The notes beneath the pieces are model-generated. The model ran no database searches. It was not told the DNA's origin and worked only from the letters and a program-made list of their open reading frames with translations. Below, one piece after another: positions 1 through 11,498 of a DNA stretch of 64,000 nt (its first letter is position 1; each line of letters starts with the position of its first letter). A program made the position numbers and the translations under genes. Location: the NCBI RefSeq assembly GCF_015350995.1, contig NZ_JADKRW010000003.1:124001-188000 (forward strand), given 5' to 3'. This stretch comes from Curtobacterium sp. VKM Ac-1393 (lineage in GTDB: Bacteria > Actinomycetota > Actinomycetes > Actinomycetales > Microbacteriaceae).

Positions 1-528
1 GAGCACGAACCCGAACAGCAGGATGCCGAGCAGCCCGATCAGGTACGCCGGCGACGAGACCCCGGCGACGGCGACGGTCATCACGGCCCGGTCGACGAAG
101 GTCCCCCGTCGCAGCGCGGACACGGCGCCGCCGAACACCCCGGTGACGAGCCACAGGACGGCCGCGCCGACGGCGATCGATGCGGTGACGGGCAGGCGGG
201 ACAGGATCAGTTCGGTGACGCTCTCGTGCAGCTGGAACGAGTACCCGAAGCACGGTGCGGCGCAGGTGATCACGGACGCGCCGCTGCCGAAGGTGCGGCC
301 GGTGAAGATCCCCGCCAGGTACGCGCCGAACTGCGCGATCCACGGCTTGTCGGTGCCCAGGAACGCCTGCACCTCGCGCAGCCGGTCCGGCGTGCAGGGC
401 TTGTCGCAGATCGCCCGCGCGGGGTTCGTCGGCAACAGCATGAACAACGCGTAGGTGATCGCGGCGACGACGAGCAGCACGACGGCGGCCCCGAGGATCC
501 GGATGGCGATGAAGCGGAACGTGGTCAC
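1..528 (-). CDS. Peptide ABC transporter permease, DppB type (3' part outside window)
   Basis: Inner subunit of a dipeptide/oligopeptide or nickel-type importer. The reverse-strand translation starts VTTFRFIAIRILGAAVVLLV, giving one N-terminal membrane helix. An extracellular loop with CDKPC and AAPCFGYS cysteines follows, then further helices (AVLWLVTGVFGGAVSAL, SPAYLIGLLGILLFG) up to the window edge. The start is the GTG at 528, whose GTG overlaps the TGA of the second permease gene by the GTGA arrangement, so the two are translationally coupled. It is the last visible gene of the four-gene minus-strand operon. The conserved EAA cytoplasmic loop lies beyond the edge and cannot be checked. 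The cysteine-containing loop is typical of actinobacterial DppB proteins. Confidence 0.88.
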   Translation of the reverse strand, partial: MTTFRFIAIRILGAAVVLLVVAAITYALFMLLPTNPARAICDKPCTPDRLREVQAFLGTDKPWIAQFGAYLAGIFTGRTFGSGASVITCAAPCFGYSFQLHESVTELILSRLPVTASIAVGAAVLWLVTGVFGGAVSALRRGTFVDRAVMTVAVAGVSSPAYLIGLLGILLFGFVL

Positions 529-1456
529 CGACGGCCTCCCCTCGGGTCGAGGGCGTCGCGCAGGGCGTCGCCGAGCACGTTGAACGCGAGGGTGATGAGG
601 AACAGGGCCACTCCGGGGAACACGAGGTACATGGGGTCGGTCTGCACCCAGCCGATGGCGTCACCGATGCTGCGGCCCCACGACGGCGTCGGCGGGTTCA
701 CGCCGACGGCCAGGAAGGACAGCGCGGCCTCGGCTCCGATCATCGACGGGATCGAGATCGTCGCGTAGACGGTGATCGTCGCGGCGAGGTTCGGCAGCAG
801 CTGCGTGCGGATGACGTGCCACCGCCCGGCCCCCATCGCCGTGGACGCGACGACGTAGTTCCGGCTGACGAGGGACAGGGTCTGGCCACGGACCACGCGG
901 GCCACGGACGGCCAGCCGAAGAACCCGATGACGAGCACGACCAGGATCGGCTTCGGGAACGAGGTCGGCACGATCGCGGTGAGGGCGATCATGAACACGA
1001 GCGACGGGAACCCGAAGATCACGTCGACCACCCGCGACAGCACGCGGTCGTACCAGCCGCCGAAGAAGCCGGTGGTGACGCCGACGAGCACGCCGATCAC
1101 GATGGACACGACGGTCGCGGCGAGGCCGATGCCGAGCGACGTGCGGGCACCGTAGGTCACGATCGCGAACAGGTCGCGTCCGGTGAGCGGCTCGACGCCG
1201 AACCAGTGCTCCCCGCTGATGCCGCCGCCGAAGCCCTTCGGCGCACCGAACGAGTTCAGCGCGTCGATGTCGTACCCGTACGGGTCCTGCCCGGTCAGGG
1301 CGCTGATGAGCGGCGCGGCGACGGCGACGACGAGGAACACGACGATGACGACGGCCGAGGTCACGGCCCAGCGGTCCTGCCGGACCCGGCGAACCACGGC
1401 GCGGAAGCCGGTCGTGCGTCCGGACGACGCCACGGGGCGCTCGACGACGTTGGCGG

Positions 1457-1460
<4 letters not shown>
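525..1460 (-). CDS. Peptide ABC transporter permease, DppC type
   Basis: Second membrane subunit of the peptide importer, 311 aa, the usual DppC length. It has an N-terminal cytoplasmic tail with FRAVVRRVRQDRWA, then helix 1 (VVIVVFLVVAVAAPLIS). A periplasmic loop leads to the BPD_transp_1 core of five helices. The EAA-like coupling segment reads YVVASTAMGAGRWHVIRTQL. The start GTG at 1460 overlaps the ATPase stop codon (GTGA). An open frame runs further upstream, but it overlaps the ATPase gene deeply and has no membrane character, so it was not used. Confidence 0.92.
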
Positions 1461-3141
<1,681 letters not shown>

Positions 3142-3145
<4 letters not shown>

Positions 3146-4806
3146 TTCGCGAGCGAGACCTTGAGGTAGTTCGGGTACGCCGGGAAGTCCGCGATCTGGA
3201 AGTTCTGCACGTTCGAGCCGGCCAGGAACGACTGCTTCGCGTAGATCAGCGGCACCGACGGGGAGTCGGCCATGATCTTCTGGTCCGCCTCGGCCCAGAG
3301 CTTCTGCGCGTCCTGCTGGTCGACGGTGGCGCTGGCCTTCTCGATCAGGGCGTCGACCTCGGGGTTGCTGTACTTCGAGACGTTGTAGCCGCCGCCACCG
3401 ATCTGCGACGAGTCGTACAGCGGCTGCAGGTTGGCGTTCGCGCTCGGGAAGTCCGGCTGCCAGCTCGACAGCGACAGGTCGAAGTCCGTCCCGTTCGTGG
3501 TGGCCTGCGTGAAGGAGTCGTAGTCGAGCGGCTTGAGCGTCACCGTGATGCCGGCACGCTTCAGGCCGGACTGCAGCGCCTGCGCCTGCGCGAGGTAGGT
3601 GGGGTCGTTCTGCGTGACGAGGGTCAGCTTGAGGTTGCTGACGCCGGCTTCCTTCAGCAGCGACTTGGCCTTGTCGACGTCGCCCGTGGCGCCCGTCTTG
3701 TACAGGTCGTAGTCCTCGCGCCCGGCGATGCCCGGGGTGATCAGGGTCGACGCGTACGAACCGGCGATCGCGCCACCGGCGGCGATCCGGAACGACTTCT
3801 TGTCGACGGCGTACTGCAGGGCCTGACGGACCTTGAGGTCCTTCAGCTGGCCCTTCTGCGTGTTGATCGCCATGTACGTGATCGGGCCGGCCTTCGAGGT
3901 GGCGAGGCGGTCCTGGGCGGCGGGGTTGCTCCGGACCTGGTTCAGCTCGGCAGCCCCGAGGTAGATGGCGCCGAAGGAGTCCTTGGCGTCGCCGTTGTCC
4001 GCGATGAGCGTCTGCGTGATCGTCGAAGCGTCCTGGCTCTCCTTGAACACGATCTTCGAGGGGCCGGCGGTCCGGACGTCGTCGGTCTTCGCGCTCCAGG
4101 ACTTGTTGCGCACGAGGGTGACCTGGGTGCCCTGGGTGTTCGACTGCACCTGGTACGGGCCGGAGGCGACCGGCTTCAGGTCGTAGGCACCGGTGTCCTT
4201 GCCGTCGCCCTCGGGGACCGGGGTGAACGCGGGCATCGATGCCAGCCAGGGCCAGTCACCGTAGGCGTCGTTCAGCTTGAAGACGATGGTCTTGTCGTTC
4301 GGGGTCTCGATGCTGTCGAGGGTCTTGCCGTCGAACGGGCCCTTGTAGCTGTCGCCGCCGACCAGGAGCGACTTGTGGTAGCTCAGGCCGCCGGAGAGCG
4401 TGGGGGCGAACGAGCGCTCGATGCCCCACTTGATGTCCTTCGTGGTGATCGGGGTGCCGTCCTGGAACTCCAGCCCGTCCTTCAGCGTGTACGTCCACGT
4501 CTTGCCGCCGTCGCTGGACTTGCCGGTGTCCGTCGCGAGGTCGGGGACCACCTTCGCGGTCTTGCCGGGCTCCACGTCCCACGTGGTCAGTCGCCGTGCG
4601 ACGAGACCGAGGGACGTGATGCCGAGGCTCTGGCTCGTCGCCGGGTCGAGGTGGAACGACGTCTGCGGCGTCAGGATGTTGAGCGTGCCGCCCTTGGCCG
4701 TGCCGTCACCGTCGTCCGACGAGCTCCCACCCGAGCAGCCGGTCAGGACCAGGGCTGCTGCAGCGGCGACGGCCGCGGTGATCGTCAGGCGGTTGGGGCG
4801 TCTCAT
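3142..4806 (-). CDS. Peptide ABC transporter substrate-binding lipoprotein (SBP_bac_5)
   Basis: Extracellular solute-binding protein family 5, 554 aa, anchored as a lipoprotein: MRRPNRLTITAAVAAAAALV is followed by the lipobox LTGC, with the cysteine at residue 24. The family-typical beginning NILTPQTSFHLDPA and the segment DGGKTWTYTLKDGLEFQDGTP identify the fold that binds peptides or other oligomeric cargo. The ATG at 4806 was chosen because it directly precedes the signal peptide. A longer frame adds only a basic leader. First gene of the operon, so its promoter should lie in 4807-5023. The substrate cannot be read from the sequence. Confidence 0.93.
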
Positions 4807-5023
4807 GACCGTGGAGCTCCTCGGGGAAGGGTGGTGGCGACCGTGGTGCAGCCGCATGCGGTTCCGCGGACCGGGTCACCGGGCGGCGTCCATACTGACA
4901 CCGCGGCGGTCGCCCGTCCGAATCACACGTGCGACCGACGTCGCACGACGAAACAATCCAAGTCCCGTGCGACGTCCGTCTATTCCCGATGGATCTGCAC
5001 CGAGTCCGCCCGAGGGGCGTCGG
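4807..5023 (-). promoter_or_regulatory. Upstream region of the peptide transporter operon with a palindrome
   Basis: This 217-bp gap contains no gene. Positions 4929-4946 form an inverted repeat, GTGCGAC-cgac-GTCGCAC, and a further copy of GTGCGACGTC begins near 4966. The pair could be a binding site for an unidentified regulator or a small hairpin. The local A+T rise around 4950-4990 fits a promoter reading leftwards, but no convincing -35/-10 pair stands out. Confidence 0.4.
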
Positions 5024-5881
5024 TCAGCGGTCGAACAGGCCCCCGAGGAAGTCGTTGCCCAGGTTCGAGGCCTGCTCGCCGAGGCCCGACGCCTGCTCAC
5101 CGAGGCCGCCGAGGAGCTGCTCGCCCTCGCCCGCGATGCCCTCGAAGCCACCGCCGAGGTCGGCACCGAGGTCCGCCAGCCCGAGGTCACCGATGCCCGA
5201 GGCGATGCCGTCGAAGTCGACGCCGAGGTTCGCGGCCTCGGCGAGGACGGGCCCGGCAGCGGCGCTCAGGACCGCTCCCCCGGCGACCGCGACACCGATG
5301 CCGCCGAGTGCCATCGCCCCGGCGCCGACCGCGGCACCACCCGCGAAGGCGCCACCACGCCCGCGGCCGTTGCCGTTGCCGTTGCCGGTGCCGTTGCTCG
5401 AGCCGCCGAGGACACGGCGGATCAGGCCCGGACGGCGGACCTCGCCGCGGGTCATCGCGCGCGCCATGCCGCCGGCGGAGTCGTCGCGCAGGTGCTCGTG
5501 CGGCGGGAGTTCGGAGTTCAGGCGATTCCGCACCTGCTGGCGCTGCGCCGGGGTGAGGCGGGCGAAGGCGTCGTGGTGCACCTGCTCGAGCTGGTCCGGC
5601 GACGAGGTGCGGAGCAGGTAGTCGTACTTCGCCAGGGCGACCTTGTCGGAGTCGGCCGGGCCGTGCTGCTGCGGCTGCCCGTACTGCTGCTGCGGCCGCT
5701 GCTGCTGGCTCCGGTCGTCGCCCGTCAGCCGGTCCGCTGCACCGCGGACGACGTCACGCCAGTCGGTCCCGCCAGCGCGCTGCGCTCCGTTGCCGGGCGC
5801 ACCGTCCCCCTGCCCACGCTTCTGGAGCTGCTTGTCGATGACCTTCGAGGCCATGCCGAGGATGCGGTTGAAGTTCGCCAT
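5024..5881 (-). CDS. Hypothetical protein with glycine/alanine-rich hydrophobic middle
   Basis: A 285-aa protein not assigned to a characterised family. Its N-terminus reads MANFNRILGMASKVIDKQLQ, followed by a Gly/Gln-rich linker with a QQQRPQQQ stretch. A compact charged domain at about residues 105-155 (SDKVALAKYDYLLRTSSPDQ through AFARLTPAQRQQVRNRLNSE) follows. Then comes a basic stretch, a (NG)n tract, a hydrophobic Ala/Gly segment (AGGAAVGAGAMALGGIGVAV), and a C-terminus of short repeats of the form LGEQASGLGEQASNLG. The start at 5881 has a purine-rich GGTCGGGGG upstream. Similar proteins are common in Microbacteriaceae and sometimes carry an unsupported 'cation-transporting ATPase' name; no ATPase motif is present here. 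Confidence 0.72.
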   Translation of the reverse strand: MANFNRILGMASKVIDKQLQKRGQGDGAPGNGAQRAGGTDWRDVVRGAADRLTGDDRSQQQRPQQQYGQPQQHGPADSDKVALAKYDYLLRTSSPDQLEQVHHDAFARLTPAQRQQVRNRLNSELPPHEHLRDDSAGGMARAMTRGEVRRPGLIRRVLGGSSNGTGNGNGNGRGRGGAFAGGAAVGAGAMALGGIGVAVAGGAVLSAAAGPVLAEAANLGVDFDGIASGIGDLGLADLGADLGGGFEGIAGEGEQLLGGLGEQASGLGEQASNLGNDFLGGLFDR

Positions 5882-5995
5882 CCCCCGACCTTTGTGGATG
5901 CACATGTGCGCTCCCAGCGACGAACCGGCGGGTCGCCCGCACATCCGATGGGCATCCCCTGTGAGCGTCACCGAGCCCGCGTCCGTGGCGCGACC

Positions 5996-6051
5996 GAGTG
6001 AGCAGAAGACGACGGGTGCCCGGGGACGGAACCGTCGTCTTCTGCTCACTC
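5996..6051. terminator. Long perfect hairpin (terminator-like, family 2)
   Basis: Two 18-bp arms (5996-6013 and 6034-6051, GAGTGAGCAGAAGACGAC and its exact complement) flank a 20-nt loop. The hairpin lies just beyond the 3' end of the alditol oxidase gene, so it is well placed to end the ara operon transcript. The 19 bp at 6043-6061 recur exactly at 33955-33973, next to the 3' end of the GH51 gene. Confidence 0.75.
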
Positions 6052-6091
6052 GACGCCCGCCAGGACCTCGCCGCGTCAGGACCTCGCCCCG

Positions 6092-7357
6092 TCAGGACAG
6101 GACGCGCGCCAGGTACGCGTTGCGGAATCGGCCCGTGGGGTCGACGTCGCGCGCGACCGCCGCGAAGTCCGACAGCCTCGGGTACGCCTCGTGCAGGCGC
6201 TCGACGCTCATGCCGGACACCTTGCCCCAGTGCGGCCGGGGGTCGAACGGCGCGAGCACCTCCTCGATCCGCGACACCGCGGCCGCCACGGCAGCGGCAT
6301 CACGGCGGAACGTGAAGTGGAGGCCGACCGACTGCCGACCGGACGACGGCGCGAGCCAGGCCGTGTCGGACGCGATCGTGCGGACCTCGGCGGCGATGAG
6401 GATCGGCGCGAACACCGACTCGAGCGGCCGGAGCGCCTGCAGGGCCGCCACCGCTGACGCTGCCGGGATCAAGTACTCGGCCTGGATCTCGGCACCGGTC
6501 GACGGGGTGAACGAGGACCGGAAGTGCGGCAGCCGTTCGGCCCACGGCCCGGGCACACCGCCCTGCTCGGTCACGCCGGCAGGGTCGTTCTCCCCCGGGT
6601 GCACGGGGCCGTCGGCAGGACGCGCTCCGAGGTCGACCAGGTCGACGGTCGGTGCGGGTTCGTCCACGCGGTGCTTCACCCAGACCTGCCGGGCGCCGCG
6701 ATCGTCGAACGACGTGAACATCGACACCGAGTAGGCGTCGGACATCACCTGCTCGAAGTGCGTGGCGACGGCGTCCCACGGCAGGTCGAGGTGCACCGTC
6801 GTCGCGACCTGGAACGTGGGCTCGATGGCGAGCTCCACCTCGGTGACGACCCCGAGCGCACCGATCGCGACCCGGTGGGCGTCGAGGGCACCGTCCGGCG
6901 AGGACGCGTCGACGTGCTCGAGCGCCCCGGAAGCGCGGACGACGTCGAGCCCGACCACCGCCTGCGCGAGCGACGGGTTGCGGACGCCGGAGCCGTGCGT
7001 GCCCGTGGCGACGGCACCGGCCGTGGAGATGTGCGGCAGGGACGCGAGGTTCCCGAGTGCCCAGCCACGGGCCTCCAGGCCGGCCGCGACCTGACTGTGT
7101 GTCAGGCCGGCGGCCACGCGCACCACGCGACGCGACGTGTCGATGTCGAGCACCGGAGGCAGGTCCTGCAGCGACACCTGGACGGCGTCCGTGTCGGCGA
7201 TGGTGTTGAACGAGTGCCGCGAGCCGAGCGCCGTCAGGCGCGGGGTCGACGCGACGACCTGTTGCAGCGCCGCCACCGACGTCGGGCGCTCGAGCGACGT
7301 CGCCCGGTAGGTGACGTTGCCCGCCCAGTTGGTGCCCGTCGCCGAGGACACGGTCAC
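6092..7357 (-). CDS. Alditol oxidase (AldO/xylitol oxidase type flavoprotein)
   Basis: A VAO-family FAD enzyme of 421 aa that would oxidise the primary alcohol of sugar alcohols such as xylitol or sorbitol to aldose with release of H2O2. The opening NWAGNVTY and ALGSRHSFNTIADT match Streptomyces AldO; H48 is the expected site of covalent FAD attachment. The FAD domain continues through LPHISTAGAVATGTHGSG. In the C-terminal half, AAEVRTI, LHFTF and PHWGKV correspond to the AldO active-site Glu/Arg, Thr and Lys segments. The start is GTG at 7357, four bases after the araA stop, so it is the last gene of the ara operon. An arabinonolactone or gulonolactone oxidase role is the main alternative. 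Confidence 0.85.
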   Translation of the reverse strand: MTVSSATGTNWAGNVTYRATSLERPTSVAALQQVVASTPRLTALGSRHSFNTIADTDAVQVSLQDLPPVLDIDTSRRVVRVAAGLTHSQVAAGLEARGWALGNLASLPHISTAGAVATGTHGSGVRNPSLAQAVVGLDVVRASGALEHVDASSPDGALDAHRVAIGALGVVTEVELAIEPTFQVATTVHLDLPWDAVATHFEQVMSDAYSVSMFTSFDDRGARQVWVKHRVDEPAPTVDLVDLGARPADGPVHPGENDPAGVTEQGGVPGPWAERLPHFRSSFTPSTGAEIQAEYLIPAASAVAALQALRPLESVFAPILIAAEVRTIASDTAWLAPSSGRQSVGLHFTFRRDAAAVAAAVSRIEEVLAPFDPRPHWGKVSGMSVERLHEAYPRLSDFAAVARDVDPTGRFRNAYLARVLS

Positions 7358-7361
7358 GGCC

Positions 7362-8882
7362 TCAGAAGCCGCGGTCGAGACGGTGCCACGTCTGCTGGAG
7401 ACGCAGCTCGTCGCGGAAACCGCGTGCGGTGGTGTGCTCGTCGATGACCAGGAACTCGGTGCCGACCATGGTCGCGAGGTCCTCGACGACCTGCAGGCCG
7501 ACGGCCGTCGTCATCACCGTGTGGTGGGCGGCACCGGCGGTGAGCCAGGCCTCGGCGGCGACGGGGAACGACGGACGCGGCTCCCAGACGGCACGGCCGA
7601 CCGGCAACTTCGGCAACGCCGAAGTCGGGGGCACCACGTCGACGACGTTCGCGGTGAGGCGGAAGCCGTCGCGGGTGTCGGAGAGGGCGACGACGACGGC
7701 CTCGCCGGAGTCGGCGGTGAAGACCAGGCGCACCGGGTCGTCCTTGCCGCCGATGCCGAGCGGGTGGATCTCCAGCGTCGGCTTCGTGGTGGTGAGCGTC
7801 GGCGAGACCTCGAGCATGTGCGCACCGAGGATCTTCTCGGCGCCGGGGGTGAGGTCGTAGGTGTAGTCCTCCATCAGGCTCGCACCACCCGGCAGGCCGG
7901 CGCCGGCGACGTTCATCGCACGGACCAGGACGGCCGTCTTCCAGTCGCCCTCGGCGCCGAAGCCGTAGCCGTCGGCCATCAGGCGCTGGACGGCCAGGCC
8001 GGGCAGCTGCTTGAGCGTGCCGAGGTCCTCGAAGTTGGTGGTGAAGGCGGCGGATCCGTTCTGCGCGAGCAGGGTGCGGAGGCCGATCTCGATCGCGGCA
8101 CCGTCACGGAGGGACTGGTGACGGTCACCGCCGTCGCGTCGCAGCGACGGGTCCACGTCGTAGTCGCGCTCGTACGTCGCCACGAGTGCGTCGATCTCCT
8201 GGTCCGACGCAGCGGACACCGCGGCGGCCAGCTCGTTCACCGCCCAGGTGTTGACCTGCACGCCGAGCTCGATCTCCGCCTCGGTCTTGTCGCCCTCTGT
8301 GACGGCGACGTACCGCATGTTGTCGCCGAAGCGCGTCAACTTCAGCTCGCGGACGGCTGCGGCACCGGCCGCGGCACGGGTCCAGTTCGACACCCGCTGC
8401 TGGACGCGGGGGTCCGAGACGTGCCCGACCGCGGTGGCGTGCCGGACGCCGAGACGGGCGAGGGCGTAGCCGAACTCACGGTCGCCGTGCGCCGCCTGGT
8501 TGAGGTTCATGAAGTCGAAGTCGATGTCCGCCCACGGCAGGGTGACGTTCGCCTGCGTGTGCAGGTGCAGCAGCGGCTTCGTCAGCGCCTGCAGCCCGCC
8601 GATCCACATCTTCGCGGGGCTGAACGTGTGCATCCACGTCGTCACGCCGATGACCTTGTCGTCGGCGCTCGCCTCGATCAGGGCGCGGCGGATGCCGTCG
8701 GCGTCCTTCAACACGGGCTTCCAGACGAGCTTCACCGGCAGGTGCCCGGCGAGCTCCGCGTGGACGGCCCGGGACTGCTCCTCGACCTGGCGCAGGGTCT
8801 CCTCGCCGTACAGGCCCTGGGACCCGGTGAGGAACCAGACCTCGTAGCTGTCCAGGGTGGCCTGGGGGTTCACCTGCGTCAT
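7362..8882 (-). CDS. araA: L-arabinose isomerase
   Basis: Converts L-arabinose to L-ribulose in the cytoplasm, the first catabolic step. The 506 aa match the family length of about 500. The N-terminus [20 protein letters not shown] is the AraA hallmark. The metal/catalytic glutamates fall in TTNFEDL (E285) and [12 protein letters not shown] (E311). The segments MEDYTYDL and GAHMLEVSP are conserved, and a C-terminal AAHHTVMT supplies histidines. The ATG at 8882 overlaps the araD stop (ATGA), which shows tight coupling. A longer frame to 9242 exists but lies inside araD. Confidence 0.97.
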   Translation of the reverse strand: MTQVNPQATLDSYEVWFLTGSQGLYGEETLRQVEEQSRAVHAELAGHLPVKLVWKPVLKDADGIRRALIEASADDKVIGVTTWMHTFSPAKMWIGGLQALTKPLLHLHTQANVTLPWADIDFDFMNLNQAAHGDREFGYALARLGVRHATAVGHVSDPRVQQRVSNWTRAAAGAAAVRELKLTRFGDNMRYVAVTEGDKTEAEIELGVQVNTWAVNELAAAVSAASDQEIDALVATYERDYDVDPSLRRDGGDRHQSLRDGAAIEIGLRTLLAQNGSAAFTTNFEDLGTLKQLPGLAVQRLMADGYGFGAEGDWKTAVLVRAMNVAGAGLPGGASLMEDYTYDLTPGAEKILGAHMLEVSPTLTTTKPTLEIHPLGIGGKDDPVRLVFTADSGEAVVVALSDTRDGFRLTANVVDVVPPTSALPKLPVGRAVWEPRPSFPVAAEAWLTAGAAHHTVMTTAVGLQVVEDLATMVGTEFLVIDEHTTARGFRDELRLQQTWHRLDRGF

Positions 8883-9640
8883 CGCATGGCTCCTTCGGGG
8901 TTCTGTCCGTAGACGTTCTGGTAGCGATCGAAGAGTCGATCGATGTCTGCTTGCGGGATCGGGACCACGTCCCCGCCCTGCTTCGCGATGTGCACCGTCC
9001 GCGCGACGTCCTCGCACATCACGGCGGCCTTCACGGCGTCCTTCGCGTCCTTGCCGATCGTGAAGACACCGTGGTTCTGCATGAGGACCGCGCGGCTGCG
9101 GTGGCCGGTCAGTGTCTCGACGATGCCGTGGCCGATCGAGTCGTCGCCGATGATCGCGAACGGCCCGACCGGGATCGGCCCGCCGAACTCGTCCGCCATC
9201 GCGGTGATCACGCACGGGATGGGTTCCGCTCGTGCGGCCCACGCCGTCGCGTAGGTCGAGTGGGTGTGCACGACACCGCCGACCTCGGGCATGTTCCGGT
9301 ACACGTGGGCGTGCGCGGCGGTGTCGCTCGACGGGCCGTGGGCATTGCCCCAGCCGTCCGCCGGCACACCGTCGAGCGTGCAGACGACCTGGTTCTCGGG
9401 GGTCAGGTCGTCGCTCGAGACACCGCTCGGCTTGATGACGAACAGGTCCGTGCCGGGCACCCGCTCGGAGACGTTGCCGCCGGTCCAGATCACGAGGCCG
9501 TAGCGGACGAGTTCTCCGTGCAGGCGGGCGACGCGTTCGCGGGTCGCGGCGACGGCGTGCTGGGTGTCGGGGTCGTGCTGGGTCGCGTCCTGCTGGGTCG
9601 CGTCTTGCTGGGTCGCGTCCTGCTGGGTCGCGTCGGTCAT
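8879..9640 (-). CDS. araD: L-ribulose-5-phosphate 4-epimerase
   Basis: Class II aldolase-fold epimerase, 253 aa, converting L-ribulose 5-phosphate to D-xylulose 5-phosphate. Substrate loop WTGGNVSER, phosphate-binding [10 protein letters not shown] and the zinc-binding [13 protein letters not shown] (H125, H127) with a third histidine in [11 protein letters not shown] are all present. The first 22 residues are unusual: a fourfold DATQQ-like repeat encoded by tandem 15-bp units, lying before the domain begins. The start ATG overlaps the araB stop by 4 bp, and its own stop overlaps the araA start. An alternative start after the repeat is not obvious. Confidence 0.96.
   Translation of the reverse strand: MTDATQQDATQQDATQQDATQHDPDTQHAVAATRERVARLHGELVRYGLVIWTGGNVSERVPGTDLFVIKPSGVSSDDLTPENQVVCTLDGVPADGWGNAHGPSSDTAAHAHVYRNMPEVGGVVHTHSTYATAWAARAEPIPCVITAMADEFGGPIPVGPFAIIGDDSIGHGIVETLTGHRSRAVLMQNHGVFTIGKDAKDAVKAAVMCEDVARTVHIAKQGGDVVPIPQADIDRLFDRYQNVYGQNPEGAMR
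9576..9635. repeat. Four tandem 15-bp repeats at the 5' end of araD
   Basis: Four head-to-tail copies of TGCTGGGTCGCGTCN occupy exactly 60 bp and differ only at the last base of the unit. Because 15 is a multiple of three, copy-number change would alter the AraD N-terminus by five residues (DATQQ) without shifting the frame. The tract sits next to the araB-araD overlap. Confidence 0.95.
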
Positions 9641-11367
9641 CGGGTCACTTCCTGCTCTGCCGGGAGGCGCGGCTCGGCTCCCGCTGTCTCCTCGCCTCGG
9701 TCGGTGGTCGCGTCGGCGCCGGGGGCGGCTGCCGCACCGGTTCCGGTCGCGTCTGGTCGGGTCACCGCTGCCGCCACGGCCTGGACGGGCAGGGCAGCGC
9801 GGTACCGGCTGAGGTACGTCTGGAAGCCGTCGACGTCGGCCGGCTCGGGGTCGGCCACGTGCACGGCGTCCCCGCCGAACACGGTGTCGGTCAGGAAGTC
9901 GGCGAGCTGCTGGTCGGTGTGTTCGAGGTAGGCGGCCAGGACGGCGATGCCCCAGGCCCCGCCCTCACCAGCGGTCTCCTCGAGGGCGATCGGCACTCGC
10001 AGGGCTGCGGCGAGCAGTCGCTGCGGAGCACCCGGCGTGCGGAAGAGCCCGCCGTGCGCGGTCATCCGGTCGACCTGCACCTGTTCGCCGTGCAGGACGT
10101 CCATGCCGATCGCCAGGGTGGCGAACGCGCCGTGTACCTCGGAACGGACCAGGTTGCCCAGGGTGAAGCGGGCGTCGGGGGTCCGGAGCAGCAGGGGTCG
10201 ACCGTCCTCGACGTGGGTGACGGGTTCACCGGCCAGGTAGTTGAACGAAAGCAGGCCGCCGGCGTCGGGGTCGGCCTGTTCGGCTTCGTCCAGGAGCACC
10301 CGGAACACGTCGTCCGTCGCCATCGGGCTGCCCGATGTCTGGGCGAAGCGTCCGAACACCTTCGCCCAACTCGCGATCTCGCTCGCACCGTTGTTGCAGT
10401 GCACCATCGCCACGGCGTCACCGGCCGGGGTGGTCACGACGTCGAGTTCTTCGTGCGGGGTGCTCAGCGGGTGCTCGAGGACCACCATCGCGAAGATGCT
10501 CGTGCCGACGCTGACGTTGCCGGTCCGTGGTGCCACGGCGTTCGTCGCGACCATGCCGGTGCCGGCGTCACCCTCGGGCGGGCACAGGGGTGCGCCGGGT
10601 TCGAGCGTTCCGGTGGGGTCGAGCCACGCGGCGCCTTCAGGCGTGAGGGCCCCCGCTTCCTCACCCGCGACGAGCACCTGCGGCAGGATCGCTCGGAGGT
10701 CAGGGACGTGCGCACCGAGCAGGTCCTGCGTCGTGGCGAGCATGGACCCGTCCCAGTCGCGCGAGCCGGGGTCGCCGGGGCCGCTGTCGACGGGGCCGCT
10801 CTCGATCGGGAACACACCAGAGGCGTCCCCGACCCCGAGCACGTTCCGCCCGGTCAGGCGCCGGTGCACGTAGCCCGCGAGGGTCGTGACGCCGGCGATC
10901 TCGGACACGTGCGGCTCGTCGTCGAGGACGGCCTGGTACAGGTGTGCGATCGACCAGCGGAGGGGGACGTTGAAGGAGAGCGCATCGCTCAGACGCTCGG
11001 CGGCGGGGCCGGTCGAGGTGTTGCGCCAGGTCCGGAACGGCACGAGCAGCTCGCCCGCGGCGTCGAACGCCAGGTAGCCGTGCATCATCGCGCTCACGCC
11101 GACCGCGCGGAAGGTGGTCGGGCGCACGCCGAACTGCGCCTCGACGTCGGCGACGAGCGCGGCGTACGCGGCGCGGAGTCCGGTCTCGACAGCCTCGAGC
11201 GAGTAGGTCCAGCGGCCGTCGACGAACTCGTTCTCCCACTCGTGGGAGCCGGCGGCGATGGGGACGAGGTCCTCGTCCACCAGGCACGCCTTGATGCGGG
11301 TGGAGCCGAGCTCGATCCCGAGTGTCGTGCGGCCGTTCGCGACCTGCTGGGTGGGGTCGTCGCCCAT
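9637..11367 (-). CDS. araB: FGGY-family carbohydrate kinase, probable L-ribulokinase
   Basis: A 576-aa sugar kinase with the FGGY actin-like fold. The N-terminal ATPase motif is [20 protein letters not shown], and the central [14 protein letters not shown] and C-terminal [20 protein letters not shown] are present. First gene of araBDA, with its stop overlapping araD, so phosphorylation of L-ribulose is the expected reaction. It belongs to the subgroup often annotated only as 'FGGY kinase' or 'xylulokinase-like', so substrate assignment rests on gene context. The ATG at 11367 is preceded by GAGGAACGC, a usable ribosome-binding site, and two LacI-type operators lie 29-62 bp upstream. Confidence 0.9.
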   Translation of the reverse strand: MGDDPTQQVANGRTTLGIELGSTRIKACLVDEDLVPIAAGSHEWENEFVDGRWTYSLEAVETGLRAAYAALVADVEAQFGVRPTTFRAVGVSAMMHGYLAFDAAGELLVPFRTWRNTSTGPAAERLSDALSFNVPLRWSIAHLYQAVLDDEPHVSEIAGVTTLAGYVHRRLTGRNVLGVGDASGVFPIESGPVDSGPGDPGSRDWDGSMLATTQDLLGAHVPDLRAILPQVLVAGEEAGALTPEGAAWLDPTGTLEPGAPLCPPEGDAGTGMVATNAVAPRTGNVSVGTSIFAMVVLEHPLSTPHEELDVVTTPAGDAVAMVHCNNGASEIASWAKVFGRFAQTSGSPMATDDVFRVLLDEAEQADPDAGGLLSFNYLAGEPVTHVEDGRPLLLRTPDARFTLGNLVRSEVHGAFATLAIGMDVLHGEQVQVDRMTAHGGLFRTPGAPQRLLAAALRVPIALEETAGEGGAWGIAVLAAYLEHTDQQLADFLTDTVFGGDAVHVADPEPADVDGFQTYLSRYRAALPVQAVAAAVTRPDATGTGAAAAPGADATTDRGEETAGAEPRLPAEQEVTR

Positions 11368-11395
11368 GCGTTCCTCCAGAACTCCGTCGTCCTCC

Positions 11396-11407
11396 GTGAG
11401 CGCTCAC
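11396..11407. promoter_or_regulatory. LacI-type operator, proximal copy upstream of araB
   Basis: Perfect 12-bp palindrome GTGAGCGCTCAC. The same 12 bp recur at 11418, 19674, 35604 and 35685, always in front of arabinose genes. The sequence equals the core of the symmetric (ideal) lac operator. It is centred about 34 bp before the araB start codon, where binding would block initiation. Confidence 0.88.
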
Positions 11408-11417
11408 ATCCTGGCAC

Positions 11418-11429
11418 GTGAGCGCTCAC
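11418..11429. promoter_or_regulatory. LacI-type operator, distal copy upstream of araB
   Basis: Second identical GTGAGCGCTCAC, centred 22 bp from the first. This is about two helical turns, so two dimers could bind the same face of the DNA. Confidence 0.88.
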
Positions 11430-11498
11430 TCTCGCAACGTCCGGGCGCGCCGTCCGCTCCGCGCCTGCCGCATGAGCGCCCCGCTCGCCCGCCGAGGT

